Shown: piece after piece, positions 33,389 through 42,842 of the stretch
Layout: each line of letters opens with the position of its first letter
Position numbering within the stretch: position 1 is the first letter of the stretch
From: Ruegeria arenilitoris
GTDB lineage: Bacteria > Pseudomonadota > Alphaproteobacteria > Rhodobacterales > Rhodobacteraceae
Assembly (NCBI RefSeq): GCF_013035425.1
Contig: NZ_WQHX01000002.1
Coordinates: 496,001 to 560,000 of the forward strand
Direction of reading: 5' to 3'
DNA: 64,000 nt
Position numbers and translations under genes: made by a program
Notes under the pieces: model-generated
The model's input: only the letters and a program-made list of their open reading frames with translations
Database searches by the model: none
Told to the model about the DNA's origin: nothing

Positions 33389-35206
33389 GTGCGGCGTACC
33401 TCTGATTTTCTTGCCCATTCCATTGCTCGGGAAGATCGCGCGGATGGCACTATCCTTCTGCGGTCGAAACACCCTCTGGGACCTGTTGTAAAATCTTCCA
33501 GCGACTGGCTTCATAAGTGGGCTGTGAAATCGCCGAACCAAACCTTCGTCGCAGAACGAAGCGGCGCTGGTTGGCGAAAGGAAAACTACGCGGCAACCTT
33601 ACAAAAAGTGCGAGCCGTTGCCAGCTCGCTGTTGGCAAGAGGAATGGGACCTGAAACCCCAATCCTTATCATGTCGGGCAACGGAATTGATCATGGTATT
33701 TTGAACTTGGCCGCGCAATATGTCGGCGTGCCAACTGCCCCGGTAGCAGAGCAATATTCGTTGATCCGCGGAGCTCATGACCGCCTGCGTCATGCCATCG
33801 AACTGGTTGGGCCCAAGATGGCCTATGTCTCAGACGCAGAACAATACGGTGAAGCGCTGTCGATTGAGGCATTGAATTCAGTTGAAGTAATCGCCAGCCG
33901 CACAGGAAGCTATTCTGCAGTTACCTCTTTTGAGGATCTCCTGTTTGGTGACAACGGGGTCGATCTGGATGACGCGCACTCCAAGGTCGGACCGGACTCG
34001 ATCGCCAAAATCCTGATGACCAGCGGATCGACCTCGGCGCCAAAGGGAGTGATCACGACACAGCGTATGATGTGCGCAAACCAAACAATGCTTGCCGATG
34101 CGCTGCCATTTCTGCGCGAACGTCCGCCGCGGATCGTTGACTGGCTTCCTTGGAACCACGTTTTTGGCGGATCTCATAATTTCAACATGATGCTCGCAAA
34201 TGGCGGCAGCTTATTCATTGACGATGGTAAGCCCGTAAAAGGTCTGTTTGAACGTACGTTGGAAAATCTTGCCATGGAAACGGGAACGCTCAGTTTCAAT
34301 GTGCCGGTTGGGTACGCAATGCTGTTGGGGGCGTTGCAAAGCGACGTTGATCTTCGCCAACGCTTCTTCAGGGATCTGGATCTGATCTTTTACGCTGGTG
34401 CCTCTTTGCCACAGGACATCTGGTCTGGCTTTGAACAAATGGCGATGGAAATGAAAGGTGAAATCCCCCTGATGACCACCTCGTGGGGGCTGACGGAAAC
34501 CGCGCCAGCAACAATGATGCAAAGTGAGCCAATCAATCGATCTGGCGTTGTCGGCGTTCCCATGAACGGCGTCACACTTAAACTGATACCCGATGAAGAA
34601 ATGCGCTGCGAAGTCCGCGTAAAGGGTCCCAATGTTATGCCTGGTTACTTCAAGGATCCCAAAAAAACGGCCCAAGCTTTCGATGACGAAGGATTCTTGA
34701 TTACCGGGGACGCGATGCTGTTCGTTGACCCAAGGGATGTAGACAAGGGCATGACGTTCGATGGCCGCATATCAGAAGACTTCAAACTTCTCACCGGTAC
34801 CTGGGTGCGGGCTGCGCAGCTTCGCATGGATATACTGAACTGGCTGGCGCCTATAGCGAACGATATCGTCGTCACCGGCGCAGACAGAAATCAAATTGGT
34901 CTCCTAATCTTCCCTGACCAAGAAGAACTAACGTTACAGGGATATGAATTGATTGATGACAACGGTGCTTACCGTTGCGATTTGCTGCAGGGTGAAATCC
35001 GCCGCCGTCTGGCGGAACGTGCGAGCAAAGTTTCAGGCAGTTCCACCCGTGTTGCCCGGGCAATTATTCTTAGCAAGCCCGCGTCAATGTCCGACGGTGA
35101 AATAACCGCCAAGGGCAATCTCAATTTTCGCAAGGTGCTTACGGAACGTCAGCGATTATTAGAGCGTCTTTATGACGACGCCGACCCCGCAACCATCAAT
35201 ATCTGA
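33389..35206 (+). CDS. fcs: Feruloyl-CoA synthetase-like AMP-binding ligase
   Basis: Activates a hydroxycinnamate or phenylpropanoate with ATP and CoA. The 605-aa product has the AMP-binding P-loop MTSGSTSAPKGV (near residue 209), SWGLTETAPATM, the GDA-containing hinge FLITGDAMLF and a C-terminal GEITAKGNLNFRKV with the probable catalytic Lys. The length and the DWLPWNHVFGGSHN segment fit the feruloyl-CoA synthetase subfamily. The GTG start lies just after the marR stop. Confidence 0.87.
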   Translation: MRRTSDFLAHSIAREDRADGTILLRSKHPLGPVVKSSSDWLHKWAVKSPNQTFVAERSGAGWRKENYAATLQKVRAVASSLLARGMGPETPILIMSGNGIDHGILNLAAQYVGVPTAPVAEQYSLIRGAHDRLRHAIELVGPKMAYVSDAEQYGEALSIEALNSVEVIASRTGSYSAVTSFEDLLFGDNGVDLDDAHSKVGPDSIAKILMTSGSTSAPKGVITTQRMMCANQTMLADALPFLRERPPRIVDWLPWNHVFGGSHNFNMMLANGGSLFIDDGKPVKGLFERTLENLAMETGTLSFNVPVGYAMLLGALQSDVDLRQRFFRDLDLIFYAGASLPQDIWSGFEQMAMEMKGEIPLMTTSWGLTETAPATMMQSEPINRSGVVGVPMNGVTLKLIPDEEMRCEVRVKGPNVMPGYFKDPKKTAQAFDDEGFLITGDAMLFVDPRDVDKGMTFDGRISEDFKLLTGTWVRAAQLRMDILNWLAPIANDIVVTGADRNQIGLLIFPDQEELTLQGYELIDDNGAYRCDLLQGEIRRRLAERASKVSGSSTRVARAIILSKPASMSDGEITAKGNLNFRKVLTERQRLLERLYDDADPATINI

Positions 35207-35221
35207 GAAAGGAAAAGGCAA

Positions 35222-36097
35222 ATGGTCGATATTTCCAAAGTTCGCGCGATCGACATCCACACTCACGCCGAGGAACCTTGCGGTTGCCACTCAGACGACG
35301 GGTACGACGACTTGCAGGCGACAATGGCTAAGTATTTCGGTGCGCCGTGGAGCCATCCTCCGACGGTTCCAGAGACCGCGCAGCATTATCGAGATCAAAA
35401 CATTGCCGCCGTGATCTTTCCGGTCGATGCCGAGCGCGAAACCGGCTACCGGCGCTATAAGAACGAAGAGGTTGCTGAACTAGCTGCTGATAACGACGAT
35501 GTGCTTATCCCCTTTGCTTCGATCGACCCGCACAAGGGCAAAATGGGCGCGCGCGAAGCGCGACGCCTCATTCGGGATTTTGGGATAAAGGGGTTCAAAT
35601 TCCATCCCACGATGCAAGGCTTCTTCCCAAACGACCGAATGGCGTACGAGTTGTACGACGAAATAGCGCAAGCGGGTTGCATTGCGCTTTTTCACACCGG
35701 TCAGACGGGTGTCGGTTCGGGCATGCGAGGTGGTAATGGGATGCGGTTGAAATACTCGAACCCAATGTTCATGGACGATGTGGCCGTCGACTTTCCCGAC
35801 ATGAAGATAATACTCGCACACCCATCGTTTCCTTGGCAGGAAGAGGCGCTTGCCGTAGCTCAACATAAGCCGAATGTTTATATCGACCTTTCGGGTTGGT
35901 CGCCCAAATACTTCCCGGAAATTCTGGTCAAATACTGCAACTCGATATTAAGAAAAAAGGTCTTGTTTGGATCGGACTGGCCAATGATCACCCCCGAACG
36001 CTGGCTGTCGGATTTTGAAAAGATCAACATTAAGGACGAGCTTCGACCCGATATCATCAAGGGCAATGCCGCCCGGCTGCTGGGGCTGGCTGAATGA
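35222..36097 (+). CDS. Amidohydrolase-2 family protein, probable aryl beta-ketoacyl-CoA hydrolase
   Basis: The 291-aa protein has the metal motif IDIHTH (residues 10-15), FKFHPT, LAHPSFPW and the late Asp in FGSDWPM. Homologues in hydroxycinnamate clusters release the aromatic acid and acetyl-CoA from 4-hydroxyphenyl-beta-ketoacyl-CoA, and gene order here (SDR, crotonase, ligase, this gene) supports that. The alternative is an ACMSD-like decarboxylase. Its stop overlaps the DUF3237 start as ATGA. Confidence 0.8.
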   Translation: MVDISKVRAIDIHTHAEEPCGCHSDDGYDDLQATMAKYFGAPWSHPPTVPETAQHYRDQNIAAVIFPVDAERETGYRRYKNEEVAELAADNDDVLIPFASIDPHKGKMGAREARRLIRDFGIKGFKFHPTMQGFFPNDRMAYELYDEIAQAGCIALFHTGQTGVGSGMRGGNGMRLKYSNPMFMDDVAVDFPDMKIILAHPSFPWQEEALAVAQHKPNVYIDLSGWSPKYFPEILVKYCNSILRKKVLFGSDWPMITPERWLSDFEKINIKDELRPDIIKGNAARLLGLAE

Positions 36098-36561
36098 TGT
36101 TGCCCCATACCCCTTCCCTTGCCCTTTCATTCACCCTTCGGATTCAACTCGGGGCTCCGTTGGAACTGGGTCAAGGTCGCGCCGGTCAGCGGCGCATAAT
36201 ACCGATTGTTGGCGGCGAAGCGATCGGACCGGACATCACAGGCGAGGTGATGAACCTCGGCGCAGATTGGCAGACGATATTTACCGACGGAGCAGCCCAC
36301 TTGGATACACGGTACGCGCTGAAAACCCACGATGGCGTTGTCATCGAGATCGTAAACATTGGAACTCGGCGCGGCCCTCCTCAGATCATGGCTAAGCTGG
36401 ATACCGGAGAAGACGTTGACCCTAAACTCTACTATATGCGCACAGCGGCACGTCTGGAAACCGGGGATAATCATTATGGCTGGGTAAACCACACATTGTT
36501 CGTCTGTTCTGGGGTCAGACACTCTTCAGCCGTGGAAGTTGCATATTACCAGGTAACTTGA
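36094..36561 (+). CDS. DUF3237 domain protein
   Basis: The 155-aa protein is a single DUF3237 domain, with GQRRIIPIVGGEAIGPDITG, GADWQTIFTDG, LDTRYALKTHDG, NIGTRRG and a late YGWVNHTLFV. Function is unknown. It is coupled by ATGA to the hydrolase gene and abuts the acyl-CoA dehydrogenase, so it is probably part of hydroxycinnamate or phenylpropanoate metabolism. No catalytic residues can be assigned from sequence. Confidence 0.85.
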   Translation: MMLPHTPSLALSFTLRIQLGAPLELGQGRAGQRRIIPIVGGEAIGPDITGEVMNLGADWQTIFTDGAAHLDTRYALKTHDGVVIEIVNIGTRRGPPQIMAKLDTGEDVDPKLYYMRTAARLETGDNHYGWVNHTLFVCSGVRHSSAVEVAYYQVT

Positions 36562-36563
36562 TC

Positions 36564-38114
36564 ATGAAGCCTTTCCAAGCTCCTCTTGAAGACATTTTAT
36601 TCTCTCTCAACCACATAGCACGGGCGACTGAATTGCCGGATTGGGACCCCGAATTGGCTAGTTCAATAGGCAAACATTTCGCTGTTTTTGCTGAGGCTGA
36701 ATTTGCACCGTTAGATGAACCCGGCGATATTCAAGGCTGCGTCGTAAAAGACGATAGAGTCTACATGCCCGATGGCTTCGCCGAGGCATACAAATCGTAT
36801 GCAGAACAAGGTTGGCAGTCGCTCACCATGCCCGAAAAATTCGGCGGGCAAGGCGTAGGCGCGTTGGTTTCCGCGATCACATCCGAAATCTTTTCGGGAG
36901 CCAATCACAGCCTTCAGATGGTAACAGGACTTGCTCCCGGAGCCGTGCGGACACTTTTGAACTTCGGCAACGCCGAACAGAAATCTCGATTTATTCCTTC
37001 GCTGGCATCAGGTGAAGCGTTGGCTACGATGTGTCTGACAGAGCCCGGTGCTGGGTCCGATCTGTCGCGCGTGACTTGCAAGGCACGGCCCAATCGCGAC
37101 GGCTGGACAATCTCAGGTGAGAAAATCTTTATATCCGGGGGCGATCAGAACTTGAGCGAGCGCATCTATCATTTGGTGCTTGCGCGCACGTCCAGCGGCG
37201 GCGTCAAAGGCCTGTCGCTGTTTCTTTGCCCTTGTACGCGCCCTGACGGAACTCGAAACGGAGTTTTCGTGACCCGGATCGAGGAAAAAATGGGTCTGCA
37301 TGCCTCGCCAACGTGTCAATTGACCTTTGAAGAAGCCGAAGCAGAACTATTGGGCAGTGAAGGCCAGGGATTGCAGGCAATGTTCACGATGATGAACCAC
37401 GCCAGACTGGATGTAGCTATTCAAGGTGTCGCTCATGCTGCGCGCGCGCATGATATTGCCGAAACCTATGCAAGCCAGCGTGTTCAAGGGCGTGGAGAAA
37501 GCGGTAACCCAGTGACACTGAACCAACACGCCGACGTGCGTCGCATGCTGGACGAGATAGACTGGCTGGCGCTAAGCAGTCGCAGCCTTGCACATTTGGC
37601 TTACGTAAATTTGGAACACGGTGAGTCACCCGATCTGGTCGAATTCCTGACTCCAGTTGCCAAAGTTTATTGTACCGAAGCGGGTATAAAAGCGTCCGAG
37701 TTAGGCATTCAGGTTCTTGGAGGATATGGTTACTTGCGAGAGTACCGATTGGAACAAACCTATCGGGATGCCAGAGTTACATCAATCTACGAGGGTACAA
37801 ACGGAATTCACGCTCGCATGCTAGCCACGCGATTGGCGCCAGCGGCGGCAGGTGACGCCTTTGCCGAGTTTGTTGCATTGGAAAATGAAGGGAACTCGTC
37901 ATGTGAAATCTCTCATGCATTGGATGATTGGCAATCCGCACGCACGCGGCTGGTAAAATCAGACGGAGTTGCATTGGCGAACGAGTTCATGCAAGCAACC
38001 ATTTCCACAGTCTTGCTTTGTATACGTAACCGAATCCGCCGGGCGGCGAGCCAGCATTCACAGCCGGAAAGAATTACCCGTGTTTGCGATCGGACCGTCA
38101 AAAGCACCGTTTAA
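36564..38114 (+). CDS. Acyl-CoA dehydrogenase (long form)
   Basis: The 516-aa flavoprotein is an acyl-CoA dehydrogenase with MCLTEPGAGSDLS, the FAD segment ISGGDQNL, and the catalytic Glu retained in IYEGTNGIHARM. A C-terminal extension follows the core. In this operon it may desaturate dihydrohydroxycinnamoyl-CoA (phloretate type) to the enoyl-CoA, widening the pathway. The last 60 or so residues (for example FMQATISTVLLCIRNRIRR) are basic and unusual, and the extension is short for the long class; a 3' frameshift cannot be excluded. Confidence 0.85.
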   Translation: MKPFQAPLEDILFSLNHIARATELPDWDPELASSIGKHFAVFAEAEFAPLDEPGDIQGCVVKDDRVYMPDGFAEAYKSYAEQGWQSLTMPEKFGGQGVGALVSAITSEIFSGANHSLQMVTGLAPGAVRTLLNFGNAEQKSRFIPSLASGEALATMCLTEPGAGSDLSRVTCKARPNRDGWTISGEKIFISGGDQNLSERIYHLVLARTSSGGVKGLSLFLCPCTRPDGTRNGVFVTRIEEKMGLHASPTCQLTFEEAEAELLGSEGQGLQAMFTMMNHARLDVAIQGVAHAARAHDIAETYASQRVQGRGESGNPVTLNQHADVRRMLDEIDWLALSSRSLAHLAYVNLEHGESPDLVEFLTPVAKVYCTEAGIKASELGIQVLGGYGYLREYRLEQTYRDARVTSIYEGTNGIHARMLATRLAPAAAGDAFAEFVALENEGNSSCEISHALDDWQSARTRLVKSDGVALANEFMQATISTVLLCIRNRIRRAASQHSQPERITRVCDRTVKSTV

Positions 38115-38163
38115 ACAAGATGTAAGAACAAACTCCCACGTCCAGAGAAAGAAGAAAAGCGAT

Positions 38164-39447
38164 ATGGCAGATCAAAGAGTAATGATTGCCGGTGGAGGAA
38201 TCGGAGGCCTGTCTCTGGCTTTGACGCTGAACCAAATCGGTGTTGACTGTATTGTCTTCGAAAGTGTGGAAAATCTGCGTCCATTAGGCGTGGGGATTAA
38301 CCTTCAGCCAAACGCTGTGCGCGAGTTGTTCGATCTTGGGTTAACATCAGACGATCTTGACGCATTCGGAGTTCCAGCAAAGGAATGGGCGCTGGTTGGA
38401 TTGAATGGGCAAGAGATATATTCCGAACCTCGCGGCACGCTGGCTGGCTATGACTGGCCACAATATGCCGTTCATCGAGGGTCATTCCACATGGCGTTAT
38501 ACCAACGGTTGTTGGAAAGAGCGGGTCCTGATGCCGTTAGGTTAGGCTCGCGGGCAACTGGTTACGAAATTAACCCTGATGGCTCGGTCTCTGTCCTGTT
38601 ACAGACCGGATCGGGTAAAACGCGCGAAACCGGGACGCTTCTGATCGGCGCAGATGGCATTCATTCATCCATCCGGAGCCAAATGCACCCTTGTCAGCCT
38701 CCGATCCATTGGGGCGGCTCAGTGATGTGGCGCGGCACTACGCAAGCAAAGCCAGTCCGCACAGGGTCATCCTTTGTCGGGCTCGGGACACACAAGCACA
38801 GAATGGTGATGTATCCAATCTCGCACCCCGATCCAAATACTGGTTTGGCACAAGTGAACTGGATTGCCGAAGTTACATACGAAGACCCGAGCGCACATCA
38901 GACAACCGGATGGTTTCGACAAGTAGAAACGAACGATTTCGCTCATCACTTTGATGATTGGACCTACGACTGGCTGGATGTACCTGCCCTGATCCGCGGG
39001 GCCGAAGTCACGTATGAAAACCCAATGATTGATCGCGAGCCGGTCGAGACTTGGATCCACGGAACCGTTGCCTTGCTCGGAGACGCCGCCCACGCGATGT
39101 ATCCAACTGGATCGAACGGTGCCAGCCAGGCTATAATGGACGCTCGTATTTTAGGGTCAATGCTGCTGGAACATGGACTGAGCAACGAAGCATTGACTGC
39201 ATACGACGCAGCGCTTTGCGGTCCAATTTCTGACCTTGTTTTGCGCAATCGGAACGCCGGACCTTTTGGCCTTTTGAAAATCGTCAATGACCGATGCAGC
39301 GGAGATTTTGACGATATTGACAATGTTATTTCTCCTTCGGAGCGTTCGGAGTTCATGGCCAAATACAAGGCTGCTGCGGGTTTTGCGCGCGATGCGTTAA
39401 ACCGGGCCAAGCCAACGATTGCACCGGGTGCTCGATTGAAAAACTAG
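38164..39447 (+). CDS. FAD-dependent monooxygenase (PhzS/group A type)
   Basis: The 427-aa flavoprotein has GGGIGGLSLALTLNQ for FAD, PLGVGINLQPNAVREL, GADGIHSSIR and LGDAAHAMYPTGSNGASQAI. These are features of PhzS-like and hydroxybenzoate-type hydroxylases. ATG 38164 follows AGAAGAAAAG; the ORF's 65-residue upstream extension overlaps the previous gene and is rejected. Substrate is unknown; a hydroxylated benzoate or nicotinate is possible. It ends 4 bp inside the convergent pcaQ gene. Confidence 0.82.
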   Translation: MADQRVMIAGGGIGGLSLALTLNQIGVDCIVFESVENLRPLGVGINLQPNAVRELFDLGLTSDDLDAFGVPAKEWALVGLNGQEIYSEPRGTLAGYDWPQYAVHRGSFHMALYQRLLERAGPDAVRLGSRATGYEINPDGSVSVLLQTGSGKTRETGTLLIGADGIHSSIRSQMHPCQPPIHWGGSVMWRGTTQAKPVRTGSSFVGLGTHKHRMVMYPISHPDPNTGLAQVNWIAEVTYEDPSAHQTTGWFRQVETNDFAHHFDDWTYDWLDVPALIRGAEVTYENPMIDREPVETWIHGTVALLGDAAHAMYPTGSNGASQAIMDARILGSMLLEHGLSNEALTAYDAALCGPISDLVLRNRNAGPFGLLKIVNDRCSGDFDDIDNVISPSERSEFMAKYKAAAGFARDALNRAKPTIAPGARLKN

Positions 39448-40364
39448 GATAGTAGGCCAAGCTTTTTGAGCGCGTTGTTGACAGCCAAGCCAAAGACTCG
39501 GGCCTGCGGTGACAGAATTTCATCGGGTCTGTGCATTAATCCGACAGGTCCACGTGTAATCGTAGTATCGAAAGGTAAGGCCTCCATCCGCTCATCCGCT
39601 ATTTCGTTGGCAACCACGCCCTCTGAGATGATCCAGATTGCGTCAGATTGTCTAGTAAAAACCCGACCAAACGCGCCAGAAACTGTTTCCAGCTTGCGTT
39701 CGATTTCTCCGACGCCATGCGCAATAAGATATCGGTCGACCAATGGCCGAATTGCCGAACCCTTTGGTGGATAAATCACTGGCCATTCACCAATACGCTG
39801 AAGGTCCGGCCTTTGCAGAAGTGGATGCCCAGCGCGCACGACAAATTCGACCCGCTCTTCGTAAAGCTGCGTGAACGAAATTCCTTGCATGGTGTCCGGC
39901 TGCCCAAGCCGACCGATCACAAGGTCCAGATCACCAAGGCGCAGACGCTCGACAAGATAGCCATGCGGCCCGTCAATAATACGTAAGCTGGTATTGGGGT
40001 TAAGTTCCATGAACTCGGTGAAAACGGTTGGCATCAGCCTTGCAGCAACCGATGGCAAGGCTCCGACAGACAACCGGATCTTACCTTGTGCCCCGACCTG
40101 CTCGACGCCAGTCAAACCTTGCTGAATGGCAGCCAGAGACATTTCAGCAAAATGCAGAAACACCTCTCCTTGTTTGGTTAATGATACGCCGGCACGATTT
40201 CGCACCAAAAGCGTCGCCTCCATAATCTCCTCAAGCTCTTTCAGTGTCTTTGAGATAGCCGGCTGTGTCAGGTACAATTTTTCTGCCGCAACTTTCAAAC
40301 TCCGCTCGCGACAGATTTCGACGAAGCACTGAATGTGTCGGAATTTAATACGGCGGTCGATCAT
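39444..40364 (-). CDS. pcaQ: LysR regulator PcaQ
   Basis: Activator of the protocatechuate operon. The 306-aa protein starts MIDRRIKFRHIQCFVEICRE, characteristic of PcaQ, and has the helix-turn-helix SLKVAAEKLYLTQPAISKTL. It is divergent from pobA-pcaDCHG with a 100-bp AT-rich gap. I could not see the ATAACC/GGTTAT-type site described for rhizobial PcaQ. Confidence 0.9.
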   Translation of the reverse strand: MIDRRIKFRHIQCFVEICRERSLKVAAEKLYLTQPAISKTLKELEEIMEATLLVRNRAGVSLTKQGEVFLHFAEMSLAAIQQGLTGVEQVGAQGKIRLSVGALPSVAARLMPTVFTEFMELNPNTSLRIIDGPHGYLVERLRLGDLDLVIGRLGQPDTMQGISFTQLYEERVEFVVRAGHPLLQRPDLQRIGEWPVIYPPKGSAIRPLVDRYLIAHGVGEIERKLETVSGAFGRVFTRQSDAIWIISEGVVANEIADERMEALPFDTTITRGPVGLMHRPDEILSPQARVFGLAVNNALKKLGLLS

Positions 40365-40464
40365 TTACTTGCCAATAAAGGAAATTATTTCGGACGTATT
40401 ATCATTTTACTTCACCATTTCATGCAATCAATATGTGTAGTGAAAAACATGGGAGGAGACATCT

Positions 40465-41634
40465 ATGCGTACGCAGGTCGCAATTGTCGGCGGTGGCCCA
40501 TCTGGTTTGTTGCTAAGCCATCTTCTCCACCGCAATGGTATCGATACCATTGTTCTGGAACGTAAAACGAAAGAATACGTTTTAAGTAGAATTCGCGCAG
40601 GGGTCTTGGAAACTGGCTTTGTGGACCTAATGCGAGAAGCCAAAGTGGCAGATCGCATGGACAAAGAGTGCATGATCCATGATGGCACGGTGATTTCATA
40701 TGGGAACAGCCAATTTCGAATTGATTTCAAAGAACTCACCGGCAGTCATGTTGTGGTATACGGCCAAACCGAAGTTACTCGGGACTTGTATGAAGCCCGC
40801 GATGCGATGGACGGAAAGATTGTCTTTAATACCGAAGGTGTCACAATCCACGATGCGGACACTGTAACACCATACGTCACTTACAACGTAAGTGGTGCCG
40901 AACACCGTATCGACTGCGACTTTGTGGCGGGATGCGACGGATTCCACGGGGTCAGTCGAAACACGATTCCCTTGTCGGTTCGCCGAGAGTACGAAAAACT
41001 ATACCCATTTGGCTGGCTGGGGATTTTATCCGAAACACCGCCGGTTCATGATGAACTCATTTACTCCGGCTCTGATCGAGGTTTTGCCTTATGTTCTATG
41101 CGCAATCAAAATCTAAGCCGATACTACATCCAGTGTCCTCTTTCAGATACGCCGGACGATTGGACCGACGCAGCTTTTTGGCAAGAACTCAAGCGCCGCA
41201 TTCCTGAAGAATTTGCTGAAAAGTTAATAAGTGGACCATCCATTGAAAAATCTATCGCGCCACTTCGGTCTTTCGTAACGGAACCGATGCGCTGGGGTCG
41301 CTTATTTCTTTGCGGTGATGCGGCCCATATTGTTCCTCCCACTGGGGCCAAGGGATTGAACACTGCGGCCAGCGATGTCCATTATCTGAATAATGGTCTG
41401 TTACAGTTCTACCAAGAAGGTAACAGTGAGGGGATCGACCAATACTCGGAAAAGGCCCTGGCCCGCATCTGGAAAGCCGAGCGTTTCAGTTGGGCCGCAA
41501 CCAAACTCCTGCATAATTTCCCGGACCAAAATGCCTTTGACCTAAAGATCCAGCAAGCGGATGTGGACTTTCTAAGTGACAACCGCGAGGCGCAGTCAGT
41601 CTTTGCCCAAAACTATGTGGGACTGCCCTACTGA
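40465..41634 (+). CDS. pobA: 4-Hydroxybenzoate 3-monooxygenase
   Basis: Converts 4-hydroxybenzoate to protocatechuate with FAD and NADPH. The 389-aa product has GGGPSGLLLSHLLHRNGI, SRIRAGVLE, the GCDGFHGVSR motif and CGDAAHIVPPTGAKGLN, all matching PobA, as does the length. A strong GGGAGGAG precedes the ATG. It heads the pca operon and would receive the 4-hydroxybenzoate made from coumarate upstream. Confidence 0.96.
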   Translation: MRTQVAIVGGGPSGLLLSHLLHRNGIDTIVLERKTKEYVLSRIRAGVLETGFVDLMREAKVADRMDKECMIHDGTVISYGNSQFRIDFKELTGSHVVVYGQTEVTRDLYEARDAMDGKIVFNTEGVTIHDADTVTPYVTYNVSGAEHRIDCDFVAGCDGFHGVSRNTIPLSVRREYEKLYPFGWLGILSETPPVHDELIYSGSDRGFALCSMRNQNLSRYYIQCPLSDTPDDWTDAAFWQELKRRIPEEFAEKLISGPSIEKSIAPLRSFVTEPMRWGRLFLCGDAAHIVPPTGAKGLNTAASDVHYLNNGLLQFYQEGNSEGIDQYSEKALARIWKAERFSWAATKLLHNFPDQNAFDLKIQQADVDFLSDNREAQSVFAQNYVGLPY

Positions 41635-42419
41635 TGCGAATGGCCGATTTAAAAAGTGTCCAATTGCATTGGCGTGAGGACGGCAGCCATGATGGGCATG
41701 TGGTTGTATTCGCTAATTCTTTAGGAACCGATCTGCGCCTTTGGGACAAGATTATTCCCTTATTGCCTATAGATTATCGGCTGATCCGGTTTGACTTACG
41801 CGGACACGGCCTGTCCTCTTGTCCGTCCGGCCCCTACTCAATCGACGAACTGGTATCCGATACCGAAGACTTGATGGATCATCTCGATGTTTCGTCGTGT
41901 GTATTTGTAGGCCTTTCAATCGGAGGAATGATTGGACAGGCATTGGCCGCACGCCGCCCGGATCTGATAAAATCTATGGTCCTTTCCAACACTGCTGCCC
42001 AAATGGGGGATGCAAAACTATGGCAGGATCGCGTCAAGGCGATCGGGTCGAGTGGAATAGAAGGCCTGTCAGAACAAATTCTTGATCGTTGGTTTGGCCC
42101 GGATTTTCGCGATCATCGCGAAGTTAACGCTTGGCGAAATATGCTAACTCGCACGCCGGTCGAGGGCTACGTCGGCTGTTGTCTGGCTATTGCCGAAGCC
42201 GACCTAAGCTTGACGACCCAAACTTTGCGCCTGCCCACGCTTGGGATCGCGGGCACAATGGACGGCGCCAGCCCACCTGACTTGGTTCGGGACACAATTA
42301 ATATGATCCCCAACGCCCGGTTTGAATTGATCGAAGGGGCGGGACATCTGCCCTGCGTCGAGAAACCTGCCCAGTATGCCGATCTTTTAACCGAGTTCCT
42401 GAAGGAGACATTTAGATGA
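41634..42419 (+). CDS. pcaD: 3-Oxoadipate enol-lactonase
   Basis: Hydrolyses 3-oxoadipate enol-lactone. The 261-aa alpha/beta hydrolase has the nucleophile elbow GLSIGG (Ser95), an oxyanion region FANSLGTDLRLWD and a late His in EGAGHLPCVEKP. The ATG overlaps the last base of the pobA stop; an ATG two codons later is possible. Its stop overlaps pcaC by 4 bp. Confidence 0.93.
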   Translation: MRMADLKSVQLHWREDGSHDGHVVVFANSLGTDLRLWDKIIPLLPIDYRLIRFDLRGHGLSSCPSGPYSIDELVSDTEDLMDHLDVSSCVFVGLSIGGMIGQALAARRPDLIKSMVLSNTAAQMGDAKLWQDRVKAIGSSGIEGLSEQILDRWFGPDFRDHREVNAWRNMLTRTPVEGYVGCCLAIAEADLSLTTQTLRLPTLGIAGTMDGASPPDLVRDTINMIPNARFELIEGAGHLPCVEKPAQYADLLTEFLKETFR

Positions 42420-42814
42420 GCGATCGATTCGAGACCGGCGCCCGTGTCCGCCGAAATATTCTCGGCGATGAACATGTAGACCGCGCCGAAAGCAACAAAA
42501 CCGCTTTTGATGCTCCATTCCAGACACTGATTACCGAAGGCGCTTGGGGGACAGTCTGGGCCTCGGATGGGATAAGCGACAGGGAACGTTCAATGCTGAC
42601 ACTTGCTCTGTTGGCCGCGTTGGGCAACTTTGAGGAAATACCAATGCATATCCGCGCCACGGAAAGAACCGGAACCAGCAAATCGGATGTTTTGGAAACT
42701 TTCCAACACGTAGCAATTTATGCGGGCGTTCCCCGAGCCAACCACGCGTTGAAACTGGCCAAAGATACCTACGCGGAAATAGAAACAGAACAAAGGTCGC
42801 AAGCGTCCCGATGA
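42416..42814 (+). CDS. pcaC: 4-Carboxymuconolactone decarboxylase
   Basis: Decarboxylates 4-carboxymuconolactone to the enol-lactone. The 132-aa CMD/AhpD-like protein has [20 protein letters not shown] at the start, [20 protein letters not shown] and a C-terminal [15 protein letters not shown], all typical. The start overlaps the pcaD stop (ATGA). Confidence 0.94.
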   Translation: MSDRFETGARVRRNILGDEHVDRAESNKTAFDAPFQTLITEGAWGTVWASDGISDRERSMLTLALLAALGNFEEIPMHIRATERTGTSKSDVLETFQHVAIYAGVPRANHALKLAKDTYAEIETEQRSQASR

Positions 42815-42842
42815 TCCCGAATACTTAAAGGAGAACCGCCCA

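Noticed and set aside
36127..36522. 131-aa ORF antisense to the DUF3237 gene
   Set aside because: No domain, no ribosome-binding site, and the sense strand has a coherent DUF3237 protein.
37969..38163. 65-residue N-terminal extension of the flavin monooxygenase
   Set aside because: It overlaps the acyl-CoA dehydrogenase in another frame and precedes a standard MADQRVMIAGGGIGG start with its own ribosome-binding site.
40365..40464. Canonical PcaQ binding site in the pcaQ/pobA gap
   Set aside because: No ATAACC-N4-GGTTAA-like sequence is present, so no operator is called although regulation by PcaQ is likely.
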